Shown: positions 41,886 through 51,798, numbered from the stretch's first letter. The stretch: 59,981 nt of DNA from Bacillus sp. J37 (GCF_000518865.1 NZ_JAEK01000028.1:1-59981), one strand, 5' to 3'. Notes: a model not told the origin generated them from the sequence alone. Made by a program: numbers and translations.

Positions 41886-43547
41886 ATGCATAAGAAGTTT
41901 AAGTTATACCTGACAATGATGCTGGTTCTTACACTTACATTATTAGCAGCCTGTACGAGTAATGAAGAAGCCGGCAGTGAATCGCAAGAGGGGGAAAATG
42001 GTGAAATAACCGTTAAAGTACTTCATAACTGGGCAGGATCAGAAGGTAATGCACCTAAAGATTTCGAAAATAATCCTGTCGCTAAGAAAATTTTGGAAGA
42101 AACAGGGGTAAAACTGGAATTTGATTATCCAACAGGTTTAAGTGAAGTAGAAAAGATTACACAAGTATTTTCAACAGGTGAATTTCCTGATTTATATACA
42201 GGACCTGCTTGGGGGAAAGAAAGTGAAACATTACTAAAAGCAGCAAATGAAGGTCAACTACATGACTTGACTGAATACATCGATAAATATCCGAATCTTG
42301 CTACTCTAGTAAAAGAAGAAAATATCTCTCCATCATTATATGACAATATCATAAGTCAACAGCAGGGTGGTCAATTTATGCTTCATGCCGGATATCCTGC
42401 GACTGAAGATGATGTCATTAACTGGTTATACGGCTTATATGTGAATAAAGATATTGCCGATCAAGTAGGGATTGATCCGCAATCTGTTCATACACCTGAA
42501 GACCTTTACAATTTTCTAAAAGCAGTGAAAGATGCAAACCTTGAATCGAATGGAAACCCTGTCTTTCCATTAGGTGCTAATGGGAATGGATGGCCATTAG
42601 ATATTTTATCTGAAATGTTCGTTCCTGTTGCAGGCTCTGCAAGCTGGATGATTGATGATAATGGGGAAACAAAATTAAACTTCTTAACGAGTGAATATGA
42701 AGACTATATTTTATACATGCAAAAACTGTTGAATGATGGATTGCTAGATCCAGAAGCCTATACACAAACAGGTGCGATTGCAGAGGAGAAGTTGATGCAG
42801 GGTCGTTATGCTGTTGTTCCTAACCAATTTCCGGGGTTATGGACGGGTTTAACAAAAGCTGGTTTACAAGATAAATATGTTCCACTGGGACCATTAAATG
42901 ATGCGAATGGAGATCCACATAGAACGGAAGTAAATGTAACGGGATCTCAGCTTATAGCTGTACCGACATCAGTTCCTAAAGAGAAATTAGATAGCATTAT
43001 GGATATGTTGAATTATTTAGCGTCAGATGAAGGCTTCTTATTAACAAAATATGGAGTTGAAGGTGTTCATTATGACATGGTTGATGGCAAAGTGCAGGCC
43101 AAAAAAGAATGGGTAGACAAATTAAAGGATGATCCAAAAGCATTGATCAATGAAGGGATTGACTCTTCTTACGGAACTTTAGCCGGAATGCATCGTGCCG
43201 TTTCATTAGCCGGCGGTTCGTTTGGTTACCAATACGATCCTAGATACAAAATAGAAGAAGAATTTAAACAAATGATGTCCCCAAATGGTATTACACCGGT
43301 TGAAGGGAAAGACCCTTATACTGTTTTTCAAAAACATGCAAATTATGAACAAATCCAACCTATTTTCGATACATTAGGTGATGTTGTGTTACAGGCTATT
43401 CACTCTAAATCAGAAGAAGAAGCGAAGAAATTAATTAAAGAATCTCAAGATGCCTTAAAAAGTGCAGGGATTGAAGAGGTTGATAATGAAATAGCGAAAC
43501 AAGTAAAAGACGGTACAGAGTTTATGAGATATCGTACTTCAAACTAA
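41886..43547 (+). CDS. lplA: Oligosaccharide-binding lipoprotein, LplA-like
   Basis: A 553-residue extracytoplasmic solute-binding protein. The lipobox LLAAC gives a lipidated C23, followed by a flexible acidic linker (TSNEEAGSESQEGENGE). Two lobes then follow, with the family segments EITVKVLHNWAGSEG, FSTGEFPDLYTGPAWGKESE (about 96-115) and MDMLNYLASDEGF (about 367-379). It captures the oligosaccharide outside the cell and hands it to the two permeases. AAGGGGGATTAAC precedes the ATG. A very stable hairpin follows the gene. The symbol is by analogy. Confidence 0.85.
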   Translation: MHKKFKLYLTMMLVLTLTLLAACTSNEEAGSESQEGENGEITVKVLHNWAGSEGNAPKDFENNPVAKKILEETGVKLEFDYPTGLSEVEKITQVFSTGEFPDLYTGPAWGKESETLLKAANEGQLHDLTEYIDKYPNLATLVKEENISPSLYDNIISQQQGGQFMLHAGYPATEDDVINWLYGLYVNKDIADQVGIDPQSVHTPEDLYNFLKAVKDANLESNGNPVFPLGANGNGWPLDILSEMFVPVAGSASWMIDDNGETKLNFLTSEYEDYILYMQKLLNDGLLDPEAYTQTGAIAEEKLMQGRYAVVPNQFPGLWTGLTKAGLQDKYVPLGPLNDANGDPHRTEVNVTGSQLIAVPTSVPKEKLDSIMDMLNYLASDEGFLLTKYGVEGVHYDMVDGKVQAKKEWVDKLKDDPKALINEGIDSSYGTLAGMHRAVSLAGGSFGYQYDPRYKIEEEFKQMMSPNGITPVEGKDPYTVFQKHANYEQIQPIFDTLGDVVLQAIHSKSEEEAKKLIKESQDALKSAGIEEVDNEIAKQVKDGTEFMRYRTSN

Positions 43548-43573
43548 ACGAACATATATTAGTAATTAGTAAA

Positions 43574-43616
43574 CATCTAAGAAAGGGAGAGTCTTAATCT
43601 CTCCCTTTCTTAGATG
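43574..43616 (+). other. 18-bp perfect hairpin after the binding-protein gene
   Basis: An 18-base arm (43574-43591, starting CATCTAAGAAAGG) is the exact complement of 43599-43616, with a 7-base loop. ACCAAATTAG follows, so there is no T-run and it is not a normal terminator. Such structures stabilise binding-protein transcripts relative to downstream genes. Confidence 0.75.
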
Positions 43617-43655
43617 ACCAAATTAGTAAACAAACACCAAAGGAGAGGTAAAATA

Positions 43656-45692
43656 ATGACTCAATTTTTAAGACCGCCTTCAGTACCACTTATGACAGTA
43701 GATCCATATTTCAGCGTATGGTCAGCTTCAGATCATTTATATGATGAACATACCGTCCATTGGACGAACAAACGAAATAGTATGGTCGGCTTACTTTTAA
43801 TCGATGGTAAACCTCGAAGATTTTTGGGGAAAGTCGAATTGGATGACAAGACCACCTATCATGAGCCTGATTTTCTAGAGCAAAAAAAGGTGAAAGTCGA
43901 GCCTTTAACGACTACATATCTATTTGAAGGAGAAGGAATTGAATTAGAAGTTAAATTTACGACACCTTTACTCCTTGATGATGTCGAGTTATTATCAAGG
44001 CCGGTTTCTTATGTAACGTTTGGAGTACGTTCGATTGATGGAACGAGCCATCGTGTCAAATTATATGTTGATGTATCAAAAGAATTATGTGTACATTCAC
44101 TTGATCAAGATGTTGAAGGCTCTACGACACAAATACAAAATAAAATAGTAGCCATGCATATGGGAACGAAGGAACAACCCATATTAAAACGTGTCGGTGA
44201 TGATACAAGAATTGACTGGGGATATTGCTATTTAGCTGCTCTTCAATCTGAAAACCTATCAACGAGCATCCAATCCTATCAAGTACGTAAACGATTCTTA
44301 GAGACTGGAAGTTTATCGGGTGGAGAAGGAGATGGCTTAGATGTGCCAGTTATGGCAGCTGTCATAGATATAGGTGAAATTAGTGAGGAACAATCTTCTT
44401 GTTTTTTAGCAGTTGCTTATGATGATATTCGTTCTATTGAATACTTTGGAGACCAGTTAAAAGCCTATTGGCGTAAAGATGGTCAGTCCTTTGAAGAGAT
44501 GTTGGCAACAGCCTTTGAACAATATGATCAAATTCTAATTCGCTGTGATCAATTTAATCAATTATTAATAAACGAAAGTACCGAAATAGGGGGAGAAACC
44601 TATAAAGATTTGGTTTCATTAGCATATAGGCAGGCAATTGCTGCACATAAAACAGTCGTTGATAAAGATGGTCAGCTATTATTTTTATCAAAAGAAAACT
44701 TTAGCAACGGTTGTATAGCGACGGTTGACGTTAGTTATCCATCCATTCCGCTTTTCCTGCTTTATAATCCTGAGATGGTCAAAGGAATGATGCGTCCGAT
44801 CTTCCGTTATGCTGACAGTGAGGAATGGCAGTTTGACTTTGCTCCACATGATGTTGGATGTTATCCAAAAGCAAATGGTCAGGTATATGGAGAAAATAAA
44901 CTAGAATACCAGATGCCGATTGAAGAATGTGGAAACATGCTTATTATGGCAGCAGCCATATGTTTATATGAAAACGATTCAAACTTTGCACGTGATCACT
45001 GGAAACATTTATCAAAATGGGCCACATATTTAATAGAAAACGGACTTGATCCGGAAAACCAGCTATGTACAGATGACTTTGCCGGACATCTCGCACATAA
45101 TGCTAATTTATCTGTTAAAGCCATCCTTGGAATTGGAGCCTATTCAATTATGTGTAACATGCTAAACGAAAAGAATGGCGAAACCTACTTTCAAATGGCC
45201 CAAAAAATGGCCCAGCAATGGGAAGAGATGGCTTCGGCCAATACTCATTACAAACTAACATTTGATAGTTTAGATGAGACATGGAGCTTAAAATACAATT
45301 TAATTTGGGATCACCTCTTCGGGTTAAATTTGTTCTCAAAAGAAATCATTCAAAAGGAAATACCCCATTATCTTTCAAAACAAAATAAATACGGAACACC
45401 TCTTGATAACAGAAACACATATACAAAGGCCGATTGGCTTGTCTGGTCTGCTGCAATGGCAACTGAAGAAGGTGATTTTGAAAAAATGATCGCTCCTCTT
45501 TGGAGATTTTTACATGAAACAGAAAGCCGTGTTCCTTTCACTGATTGGTATGATACAGTTTCCGGAAAGCAAATGAACTTTCAAAATCGTTCGGTTGTTG
45601 GGGGGCTATTCATCAAAATGCTGGCAGATGTTGAATCAAGAGGGAGTAAAGATAGAAAGGCAATTGAAGGTAATTTTATTTCAGAGCTTTAG
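43656..45692 (+). CDS. DUF4965/DUF1793 (GtaA-like) protein
   Basis: A 678-residue protein of the family annotated after fungal glutaminase A. The N-terminal DUF5127-type beta domain starts FLRPPSVPLMTVDPYFSVWS (about 4-23). DUF4965 follows (about 300-330, LVSLAYRQAIAAHKTVVDKD), then an (alpha/alpha)6 barrel DUF1793 (about 350-670, DDFAGHLAHNANLSVKAILG, WDHLFGLNLF, TDWYDT). The barrel and the PUL context make a sugar-cleaving role more likely than glutaminase. There is no signal peptide, so it acts inside, unlike the secreted fungal enzyme. Start ATG 43656 with AGGAGAGG upstream. Confidence 0.75.
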   Translation: MTQFLRPPSVPLMTVDPYFSVWSASDHLYDEHTVHWTNKRNSMVGLLLIDGKPRRFLGKVELDDKTTYHEPDFLEQKKVKVEPLTTTYLFEGEGIELEVKFTTPLLLDDVELLSRPVSYVTFGVRSIDGTSHRVKLYVDVSKELCVHSLDQDVEGSTTQIQNKIVAMHMGTKEQPILKRVGDDTRIDWGYCYLAALQSENLSTSIQSYQVRKRFLETGSLSGGEGDGLDVPVMAAVIDIGEISEEQSSCFLAVAYDDIRSIEYFGDQLKAYWRKDGQSFEEMLATAFEQYDQILIRCDQFNQLLINESTEIGGETYKDLVSLAYRQAIAAHKTVVDKDGQLLFLSKENFSNGCIATVDVSYPSIPLFLLYNPEMVKGMMRPIFRYADSEEWQFDFAPHDVGCYPKANGQVYGENKLEYQMPIEECGNMLIMAAAICLYENDSNFARDHWKHLSKWATYLIENGLDPENQLCTDDFAGHLAHNANLSVKAILGIGAYSIMCNMLNEKNGETYFQMAQKMAQQWEEMASANTHYKLTFDSLDETWSLKYNLIWDHLFGLNLFSKEIIQKEIPHYLSKQNKYGTPLDNRNTYTKADWLVWSAAMATEEGDFEKMIAPLWRFLHETESRVPFTDWYDTVSGKQMNFQNRSVVGGLFIKMLADVESRGSKDRKAIEGNFISEL

Positions 45693-45828
45693 GGTTTTTA
45701 TAAATATTCATAGAATGAAATGAACCTTCTTCTCAGATTCACCTTCTATGTGGTTGGATACGGATATCCATATCTGCATTCAGCCACACTGTATTAAATA
45801 AATATTAATTAGGGAGTTATAAGCATAC

Positions 45829-48800
45829 ATGAATGATAAAACAGCTGACATGAAAAAGGTGCTTCAAGTTTTAGATGAAGAAGATAAGATTCATTTCTTT
45901 TCCTCATTTGAAACAATAGAAGAACAGCCGCATTGGGAAAATTCAGTAGAGTTAAAGGGGAATGGCACGAGATTATCTTCAGGTGTCTATTCTAATCAAT
46001 ACTTAGAAATCGGTATGATGAAAACGGAAGTAGATTCAGGACCTCGCAATAGTTATACAGGTAAAACAAATGTGGGATGGTCAGGTCAAAAAGCACTTAG
46101 TTACTCGGGCCATCATGTCTCGAGCAACAGAGCTTATTCCTTTCATAAAATTTTTGAAGTGGATATAGATGTTACTCCAGCGACTTCTTTCTCTTATTTG
46201 ATCCATCCGGAGTTTGCTGACGAAGAAGAAAGAGATTACTCAAGTACGTATGTAAGTCTTGATCTTGCTTTTAGTGATGGAACCTATTTAAGTGAACTTG
46301 AAGCAGTCGACCAACACGGAGTTCGTTTGACTCCCATCGCACAAGGTGATTCAAAAACACTATATCCGAATCAATGGAATTATAAAACATCTAAAATCGG
46401 TCTTGTAGCAAGTGGGAAAAAAATTCTCCGCATATTAGTTGCATATGACCAACCAAAAGGGCCAGGTATTTTTAAAGGAAGTATAGATGATATTCGTATC
46501 GCTGAGAAGACTGGTGAAAAAGTCTCTAAAAGCCCTATCGATTATGTGAGTATTTTAAGAGGCACAAATTCTAATTCTACTTTCTCAAGAGGGAATAATT
46601 TTCCTGCTGTAGCCTTACCGCATGGATTTAACTTTTGGACTCCTGTTACAGACGCCGGTTCTACAAGCTGGCTATACTCATATCAACAACATAATAACCG
46701 TGACAATTTACCAGAATTACAAGCATTTTCACTAAGTCATCAAACAAGTCCATGGATGGGAGATCGACAAACATTTCAGGTGATGCCTTCTGGGGCGGGT
46801 AATCCGTGTGTGAATCGAAAACAAAGAGCACTCCCGTTTCAACATAAAAATGAAGTGGCAAAACCACATTATTATAAAGTATTATTTGAAAATGGAATCA
46901 AGACGGAATTTACTCCTACAAATCGTGCAGCAATGTTTAGGTTTACGTTTGTGAATGATGTATCAAGTCTCATTTTCGACAATGTGAATGATCTTGGAGG
47001 GTTAACCATCCTACCTGAAGAGAACATCATTACAGGCTATTCTGATGTGAAAAGCAACTTATCAGTCGGTGCAACAAGAATGTTTATTTATGCAACTTTT
47101 GATAAAAAGATGATTAAAAGCGGCAAGCTCACCGGCGAAAACAGAGATCATGTTGCAGGTTTTATTTCCTTTAATACAGAGGGATCAGATAAATCCGTTA
47201 CGATGACTATAGCTACATCCTTAATAAGTGTTGAACAAGCAAAAAGAAATTTACATCAGGAAATTAAACAGGAAGATACATTCGAGAGTCTAAAAAACAA
47301 AGCGAAACATGCATGGGAAGAAAAGCTGAACATAATCGAAGTGGAAGGTGCGAGTGAAGTAGAATTAACAACACTTTATTCAAATCTGTATCGATTGTTT
47401 TTGTATCCAAATATTAGCTATGAAAATACAGGTACTAAAAACGAACCGAAATTTATGTATGCAAGTCCTTTTTCAAAACCAAAAGGCAAAGATACACCTG
47501 TAAAAACAGGAGCATATTTAGTAGAAGGAAAACCTTATATCAATAACGGGTTTTGGGACACGTATCGAACAGCTTGGCCTGCATACGTTTTATTTAGTCC
47601 AACACATGCCGGAGAAATGATCGATGGATTTATTCAGCAATATAAAGACGGAGGATGGATATCAAGATGGTCATCACCTGGCTATGCTAATTTAATGGTC
47701 GGAACAAGTTCAGATGTTGCCTTTGCAGATGCCTATTTAAAAGGAGTAACCAACTTTGATGTGAACGCTTTTTATGAATCTGCCATTAAAAACGCAGCTG
47801 TCGCAAGTGAAGATGAAAGTGTCGGAAGAAAAGGGTTAACAACATCCATTTTCGACCGATTTACTAACAATTCCGTTGAAGAAGGCTTGTCATGGGCTAT
47901 GGATGGCTTTATCAATGACTTTGCTATTGCAAATCTCGCTAGTGTGCTGGCATTACAAACAGATCCAAAAGATCCAATGTACTCCCAATATTGTACAGAT
48001 GCCATTTATTATAAAGAACGAGCACAAAATTTTGTCGAAATGTTCCACCCTGATGTAAAGTTTTTTATGGGGAAAAAACCTTCCGGAGACTGGCGAACTA
48101 CTCCTGATTCCTTCCATTCTGAAGAGTGGGGTGGAGATTACACAGAAACAAATGCATGGAATATGGCTTTTCATGTACCACATGATGGTCAAGGTTTAGC
48201 AAATCTATATGGTGGCCGAAAAGAATTAGCACAAAAGCTTGATGCTTTATTCTCCATTCCTGAAACAGGCTTATATAAGGGGCATTATTCACAAATTATC
48301 CATGAGATGCGTGAGGCGCGGGATGTGAGGATGGGGATGTATGCACATAGTAATCAGCCTTCCCATCATATTTTGTATATGTATCATTATGTCGGGCAGC
48401 CAGCAAAAGCACAGGAAAAAATCCGGGAAGTATTATCGAGATTGTATATAGGAAGCGAAATCGGCCAAGGGTATCCTGGTGATGAAGATAATGGTGAAAT
48501 GTCTGCATGGTACTTATTTAGTGCAGCCGGTTTTTATCCATTACAAATGGGTGCACCAAGTTATACAATCGGAGCACCGTATTTTAAAAAGATGATCATT
48601 CATCTTGAAAATGGACATAAAATAACGATTCTTGCACCTAATGTCAGTAATGAAAATAAATATATTCAAAGCCTTAAAGTAAATGGAATTCCATATCATA
48701 AGGTAACAATCGATCATGAAACACTTACAAATGGAGCAACATTAGAGTTTGAAATGGGAAATTGTCCATCTGATTGGGGAACGGGTATTCATGATTTACC

Positions 48801-49551
48801 TGCTTCTCTAACACCCATTTCAACAAATGGAACCTCTATCTCATCAACGCATTTAAACGATCTAACAGACGGTATGAAAGGCAAAACATATCATTCTGAC
48901 CATGGTCCAGCACTTAATGCCTTTGATAATAATTCGCTTACTCAATTGAAAATAAATCATAATAAAGCCTGGATACAATACGAATTTGAAGATGGAAAGA
49001 AGGAAGCTCTACTGTATACCCTGACATCCGGGCTGGAAGAAAATCAAGACCCTAAAAGCTGGGTGTTACTTGGATCAAATGATGGGGAAGATTGGGAAGT
49101 TCTTGATCGAAAAGAACAGGTACATTTTAAATGGAGGAGATACACAAAAGCTTTTACAATCAAAAATCCAGGTGCTTTTTCACACTATCGATTTGAACTT
49201 CTTGATAATGGAGGGTCAAATATAACCTCTCTTTCTCAAATTGAATTGCTCGGGTTTGATCATTTAGTAGAAAATAGTAAGTATGTCAAATCGTTAGCGG
49301 AAAAAATAAAAAATAGCGAGATTCAAAACCAAGTAAAATATCATTTATCCCGTTCATACGAATACTTACATCAAAACAAAGTAGATCTATCTGTTATAGA
49401 ATTAGAAGCCTGTATCATCGTAATCAATCAATTAAATGCTGGAAAAGACTCTGGAGAGAAAGAACAATTGATCGCCAATATACATGCGCTGATGTTTGCT
49501 TTAAAAAAAGTTATTCACATTAAAAACACATGCAGTGTAGGCAGGAGATAA
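45829..49551 (+). CDS. GH92 alpha-mannosidase with C-terminal F5/8-type domain
   Basis: A 1240-residue multidomain enzyme. An N-terminal beta domain of about 230 residues is followed by GH92: RGNNFPAVALPHGFNFWTPV (about 255-274), NGFWDTYRTAWP near 573, and the Ca/catalytic motif GDEDNGEMSAWY near 884. Residues about 1030-1145 resemble a discoidin/CBM32 domain (SWVLLGSNDGEDWEVLDRKE), and a helical tail of 90 residues ends the protein. GH92 enzymes are Ca-dependent exo-alpha-mannosidases. Most bacterial ones are exported; this one has no signal peptide. The RBS (GGGAG) is 13 bases from ATG 45829, unusually far. Confidence 0.85.
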   Translation: MNDKTADMKKVLQVLDEEDKIHFFSSFETIEEQPHWENSVELKGNGTRLSSGVYSNQYLEIGMMKTEVDSGPRNSYTGKTNVGWSGQKALSYSGHHVSSNRAYSFHKIFEVDIDVTPATSFSYLIHPEFADEEERDYSSTYVSLDLAFSDGTYLSELEAVDQHGVRLTPIAQGDSKTLYPNQWNYKTSKIGLVASGKKILRILVAYDQPKGPGIFKGSIDDIRIAEKTGEKVSKSPIDYVSILRGTNSNSTFSRGNNFPAVALPHGFNFWTPVTDAGSTSWLYSYQQHNNRDNLPELQAFSLSHQTSPWMGDRQTFQVMPSGAGNPCVNRKQRALPFQHKNEVAKPHYYKVLFENGIKTEFTPTNRAAMFRFTFVNDVSSLIFDNVNDLGGLTILPEENIITGYSDVKSNLSVGATRMFIYATFDKKMIKSGKLTGENRDHVAGFISFNTEGSDKSVTMTIATSLISVEQAKRNLHQEIKQEDTFESLKNKAKHAWEEKLNIIEVEGASEVELTTLYSNLYRLFLYPNISYENTGTKNEPKFMYASPFSKPKGKDTPVKTGAYLVEGKPYINNGFWDTYRTAWPAYVLFSPTHAGEMIDGFIQQYKDGGWISRWSSPGYANLMVGTSSDVAFADAYLKGVTNFDVNAFYESAIKNAAVASEDESVGRKGLTTSIFDRFTNNSVEEGLSWAMDGFINDFAIANLASVLALQTDPKDPMYSQYCTDAIYYKERAQNFVEMFHPDVKFFMGKKPSGDWRTTPDSFHSEEWGGDYTETNAWNMAFHVPHDGQGLANLYGGRKELAQKLDALFSIPETGLYKGHYSQIIHEMREARDVRMGMYAHSNQPSHHILYMYHYVGQPAKAQEKIREVLSRLYIGSEIGQGYPGDEDNGEMSAWYLFSAAGFYPLQMGAPSYTIGAPYFKKMIIHLENGHKITILAPNVSNENKYIQSLKVNGIPYHKVTIDHETLTNGATLEFEMGNCPSDWGTGIHDLPASLTPISTNGTSISSTHLNDLTDGMKGKTYHSDHGPALNAFDNNSLTQLKINHNKAWIQYEFEDGKKEALLYTLTSGLEENQDPKSWVLLGSNDGEDWEVLDRKEQVHFKWRRYTKAFTIKNPGAFSHYRFELLDNGGSNITSLSQIELLGFDHLVENSKYVKSLAEKIKNSEIQNQVKYHLSRSYEYLHQNKVDLSVIELEACIIVINQLNAGKDSGEKEQLIANIHALMFALKKVIHIKNTCSVGRR

Positions 49552-49562
49552 ATGTATAATGT

Positions 49563-49597
49563 ACGACTCAACTGTTAACGATTGGGTCGTCTTTTTA
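49563..49597 (+). terminator. Intrinsic terminator after GH92
   Basis: ACGACTCAA pairs with TTGGGTCGT (one wobble), followed by CTTTTTA. It would end the long transcript before GH127. Confidence 0.75.
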
Positions 49598-49632
49598 TAG
49601 CATGAAAAGTTGACCTCAGTTGATCATTAAAT

Positions 49633-49647
49633 TTTACGAGTCGTAAA
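49633..49647. promoter_or_regulatory. Candidate operator upstream of GH127
   Basis: TTTACGA-G-TCGTAAA is a perfect 15-base palindrome in an AT-rich setting, 21 bases before the earliest GH127 start. The size and layout fit a GntR-type winged-helix dimer such as the regulator at 33185; the link is inference. Confidence 0.55.
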
Positions 49648-49668
49648 TTTTATCGAGGGATAACACTT

Positions 49669-51615
49669 TTGCTATTAAGAGGAAAAATAAGGGAGATGAA
49701 TGGCAGGATGGGTATAAAAACGAAAAGATTGCTAGAGCCACTTCCATTTACAAATGTCACAATTGAAGATCGTTTTTGGGCACCGAAGTTAAAAGTAAAT
49801 CGTGAACAAACGATTCCCTACCAATATGAACAATGTAAAACGACCGGAAGAATCGATGCTTTTCGATTAAACTGGAAGCCGGGAATTGAACCAAAGCCTC
49901 ATATATTTTGGGATTCTGATGTAGCAAAATGGATCGAAGCAGCAAGTTATAGTTTAGCAACAAATCCTGATTCTAATCTTGATTCATTAGTAGATCGTGT
50001 CATTCAAGTCATTGCAGCTGCCCAACAGCCAGATGGATATCTAAATGTTTATTTTACCGTCGTTGAGTCACAAAATCGTTGGAAGGATTTACGTGATGCA
50101 CATGAATTATATTGTGCTGGCCATTTAATCGAAGCAGGAATTGCCCACTTTAAAGCGACAAAAAAGAGAACTCTTTACGATGTGATTTGCCGTTATGCTG
50201 ATTATATTGATACCGTATTTGGGCCGGAAGAAAAGAAATTAAAAGGCTATCCAGGTCATCAAGAAATTGAACTTGCGCTATATAAACTTTACAAAGTATC
50301 CGGTAATGAAAAATATTTACGCTTAAGTAAATATTTTATTGATGAAAGAGGAAAGCAGCCACATTATTTTGATCTTGAAAAAGAACAAATGCCAGGATTT
50401 TTTGAAGAATTTATGAATTCACACCTCAATATTCATGAATACAATCAGTCACACAAGTTAGTCAGAGAACAAAGAGAAGTTGTCGGACATGCTGTAAGAG
50501 CTTTATACATGTATTCAGCCATGACAGATTTGGCAGGAGAGCTTGGAGATGAGGAGCTATTAGAAGCATGTGAGCAATTATGGAATACGTTACACAACAA
50601 AAATATGTATATTACAGGAGGCATAGGTTCAACAAGAAATAACGAAGGCTTTACTTATGACTATGACTTGCCGAATGAAACCGCGTATGCGGAAACATGT
50701 GCTTCTGTTGCTGTAGTGTTTTGGAATCATCGACTTTTACAGCTTGAATGTGATGGGAAATATGCCGATGCGCTCGAACGGGCACTGTATAATGGGGTAA
50801 TAAGCGGGATTTCTCAAGATGGTAAAAAATTCTTATATGAAAATCCACTTGAGAGTAGAGGAAATTCACATCGGCAGAAATGGTTCGGCTGTGCCTGTTG
50901 TCCTCCGAATATCTCAAGACTCTTTGCTTCAATAGGTGAGTATATATACTCACAAGGTGATCATGAGATCGTCACTCATTTATATATTCAAGGTTCTGGG
51001 ACATTTCATATAAATGATCAAGTTATACGATTACGACAGGAAACCGATTACCCATGGGATGGGCATGTTAACATTCAACTACAACTAGATAAGCCAGACA
51101 CGTTTAGATTAAAATTAAGAATTCCAGAATGGTGTCAACATGCATCATTGACCATTAATGGTGACCAATTCGACATGCAAGGATCTCTTCAAAAAGGCTA
51201 TGTGACATTAGAAAAAGAATGGTCAGATCACGACATCGTCGAGCTGGAATTACAGATGTCAGCACAACGATATTATTCAAATCCACACGTTAGGCAAAAT
51301 GTAAATCATGTTGCAATTCAACGGGGTCCAATCGTTTATTGCTTAGAATCAGCAGATAATATTGAAGACGTTCAAGCAATCATACTACCGAAAAATGCAG
51401 TACTTTATGAAATGTACGATGCAAATATGCTCGATGGCATCATTAAAATAATGGCAGATGCGTTTGTTTTAATAGATAGCGAATGGGAGAATAAACTATA
51501 CAAACCGAATAGACCTAGTGTTTCACCCCATCAAATGACCGCAGTGCCTTATTTTTTATGGGATAATCGCGAACCAGGTCAAATGGTTGTTTGGATGAAG
51601 GAAGGTATTAATTAG
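49669..51615 (+). CDS. GH127 beta-L-arabinofuranosidase
   Basis: A 648-residue (alpha/alpha)6-barrel enzyme. Numbered from the TTG start, NETAYAETCASVA carries E342, and C361 and GCACCPPN (C410, C411) complete the Cys3-Glu zinc site with a cysteine nucleophile known from HypBA1 of Bifidobacterium longum. It removes beta-L-arabinofuranose from short oligosaccharides. No signal peptide, so it acts on imported sugar. The start is uncertain: TTG 49669 has GAGGGA 10 bases upstream, ATG 49696 and ATG 49708 are alternatives, and family similarity begins only at VTIEDRFW. A palindromic operator precedes it. Confidence 0.87.
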   Translation: MLLRGKIREMNGRMGIKTKRLLEPLPFTNVTIEDRFWAPKLKVNREQTIPYQYEQCKTTGRIDAFRLNWKPGIEPKPHIFWDSDVAKWIEAASYSLATNPDSNLDSLVDRVIQVIAAAQQPDGYLNVYFTVVESQNRWKDLRDAHELYCAGHLIEAGIAHFKATKKRTLYDVICRYADYIDTVFGPEEKKLKGYPGHQEIELALYKLYKVSGNEKYLRLSKYFIDERGKQPHYFDLEKEQMPGFFEEFMNSHLNIHEYNQSHKLVREQREVVGHAVRALYMYSAMTDLAGELGDEELLEACEQLWNTLHNKNMYITGGIGSTRNNEGFTYDYDLPNETAYAETCASVAVVFWNHRLLQLECDGKYADALERALYNGVISGISQDGKKFLYENPLESRGNSHRQKWFGCACCPPNISRLFASIGEYIYSQGDHEIVTHLYIQGSGTFHINDQVIRLRQETDYPWDGHVNIQLQLDKPDTFRLKLRIPEWCQHASLTINGDQFDMQGSLQKGYVTLEKEWSDHDIVELELQMSAQRYYSNPHVRQNVNHVAIQRGPIVYCLESADNIEDVQAIILPKNAVLYEMYDANMLDGIIKIMADAFVLIDSEWENKLYKPNRPSVSPHQMTAVPYFLWDNREPGQMVVWMKEGIN

Positions 51616-51702
51616 GTATACTTTACGTGCAGGATCAATTAAGGACTCAACTTTAAAATAAATAAACCTTATTCCTGAATGAATCGTAAAATTAACAAGT
51701 GA

Positions 51703-51798
51703 TTTAACAAAACCTTAAGGAAGAGTTAAAGTAAATGTACTTAAGTTCATACAGAAAAAGAGTCTGGTTCATTTAATGACCCAGGCTTTATTTATGTT
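51703..51798 (+). repeat. Decayed copy of the regulator 3' end and terminator
   Basis: TTTAACAAAACCTTAAGGAAGAGTTAAAG (51703 on) matches the end of the regulator gene at 34341 on. A terminator-like hairpin and TTTATTTATGTTA follow, as after the regulator. The reading frame is lost. It lies in the 646-base gap between GH127 and GH43. Confidence 0.5.
51761..51795 (+). terminator. Terminator-like hairpin after GH127
   Basis: AGTCTGGTTCATT pairs with AATGACCCAGGCT with one wobble and one mismatch. TTTATTTAT follows. It is probably the terminator of GH127, inherited from the duplicated segment. Confidence 0.6.

Noticed and set aside
45745-45800. GGATATCC palindrome and GTGG/CCAC stem before GH92, as a possible operator or terminator
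   Set aside because: The symmetric part is only 8 bases and the stem has no T-run; not enough to support a call.
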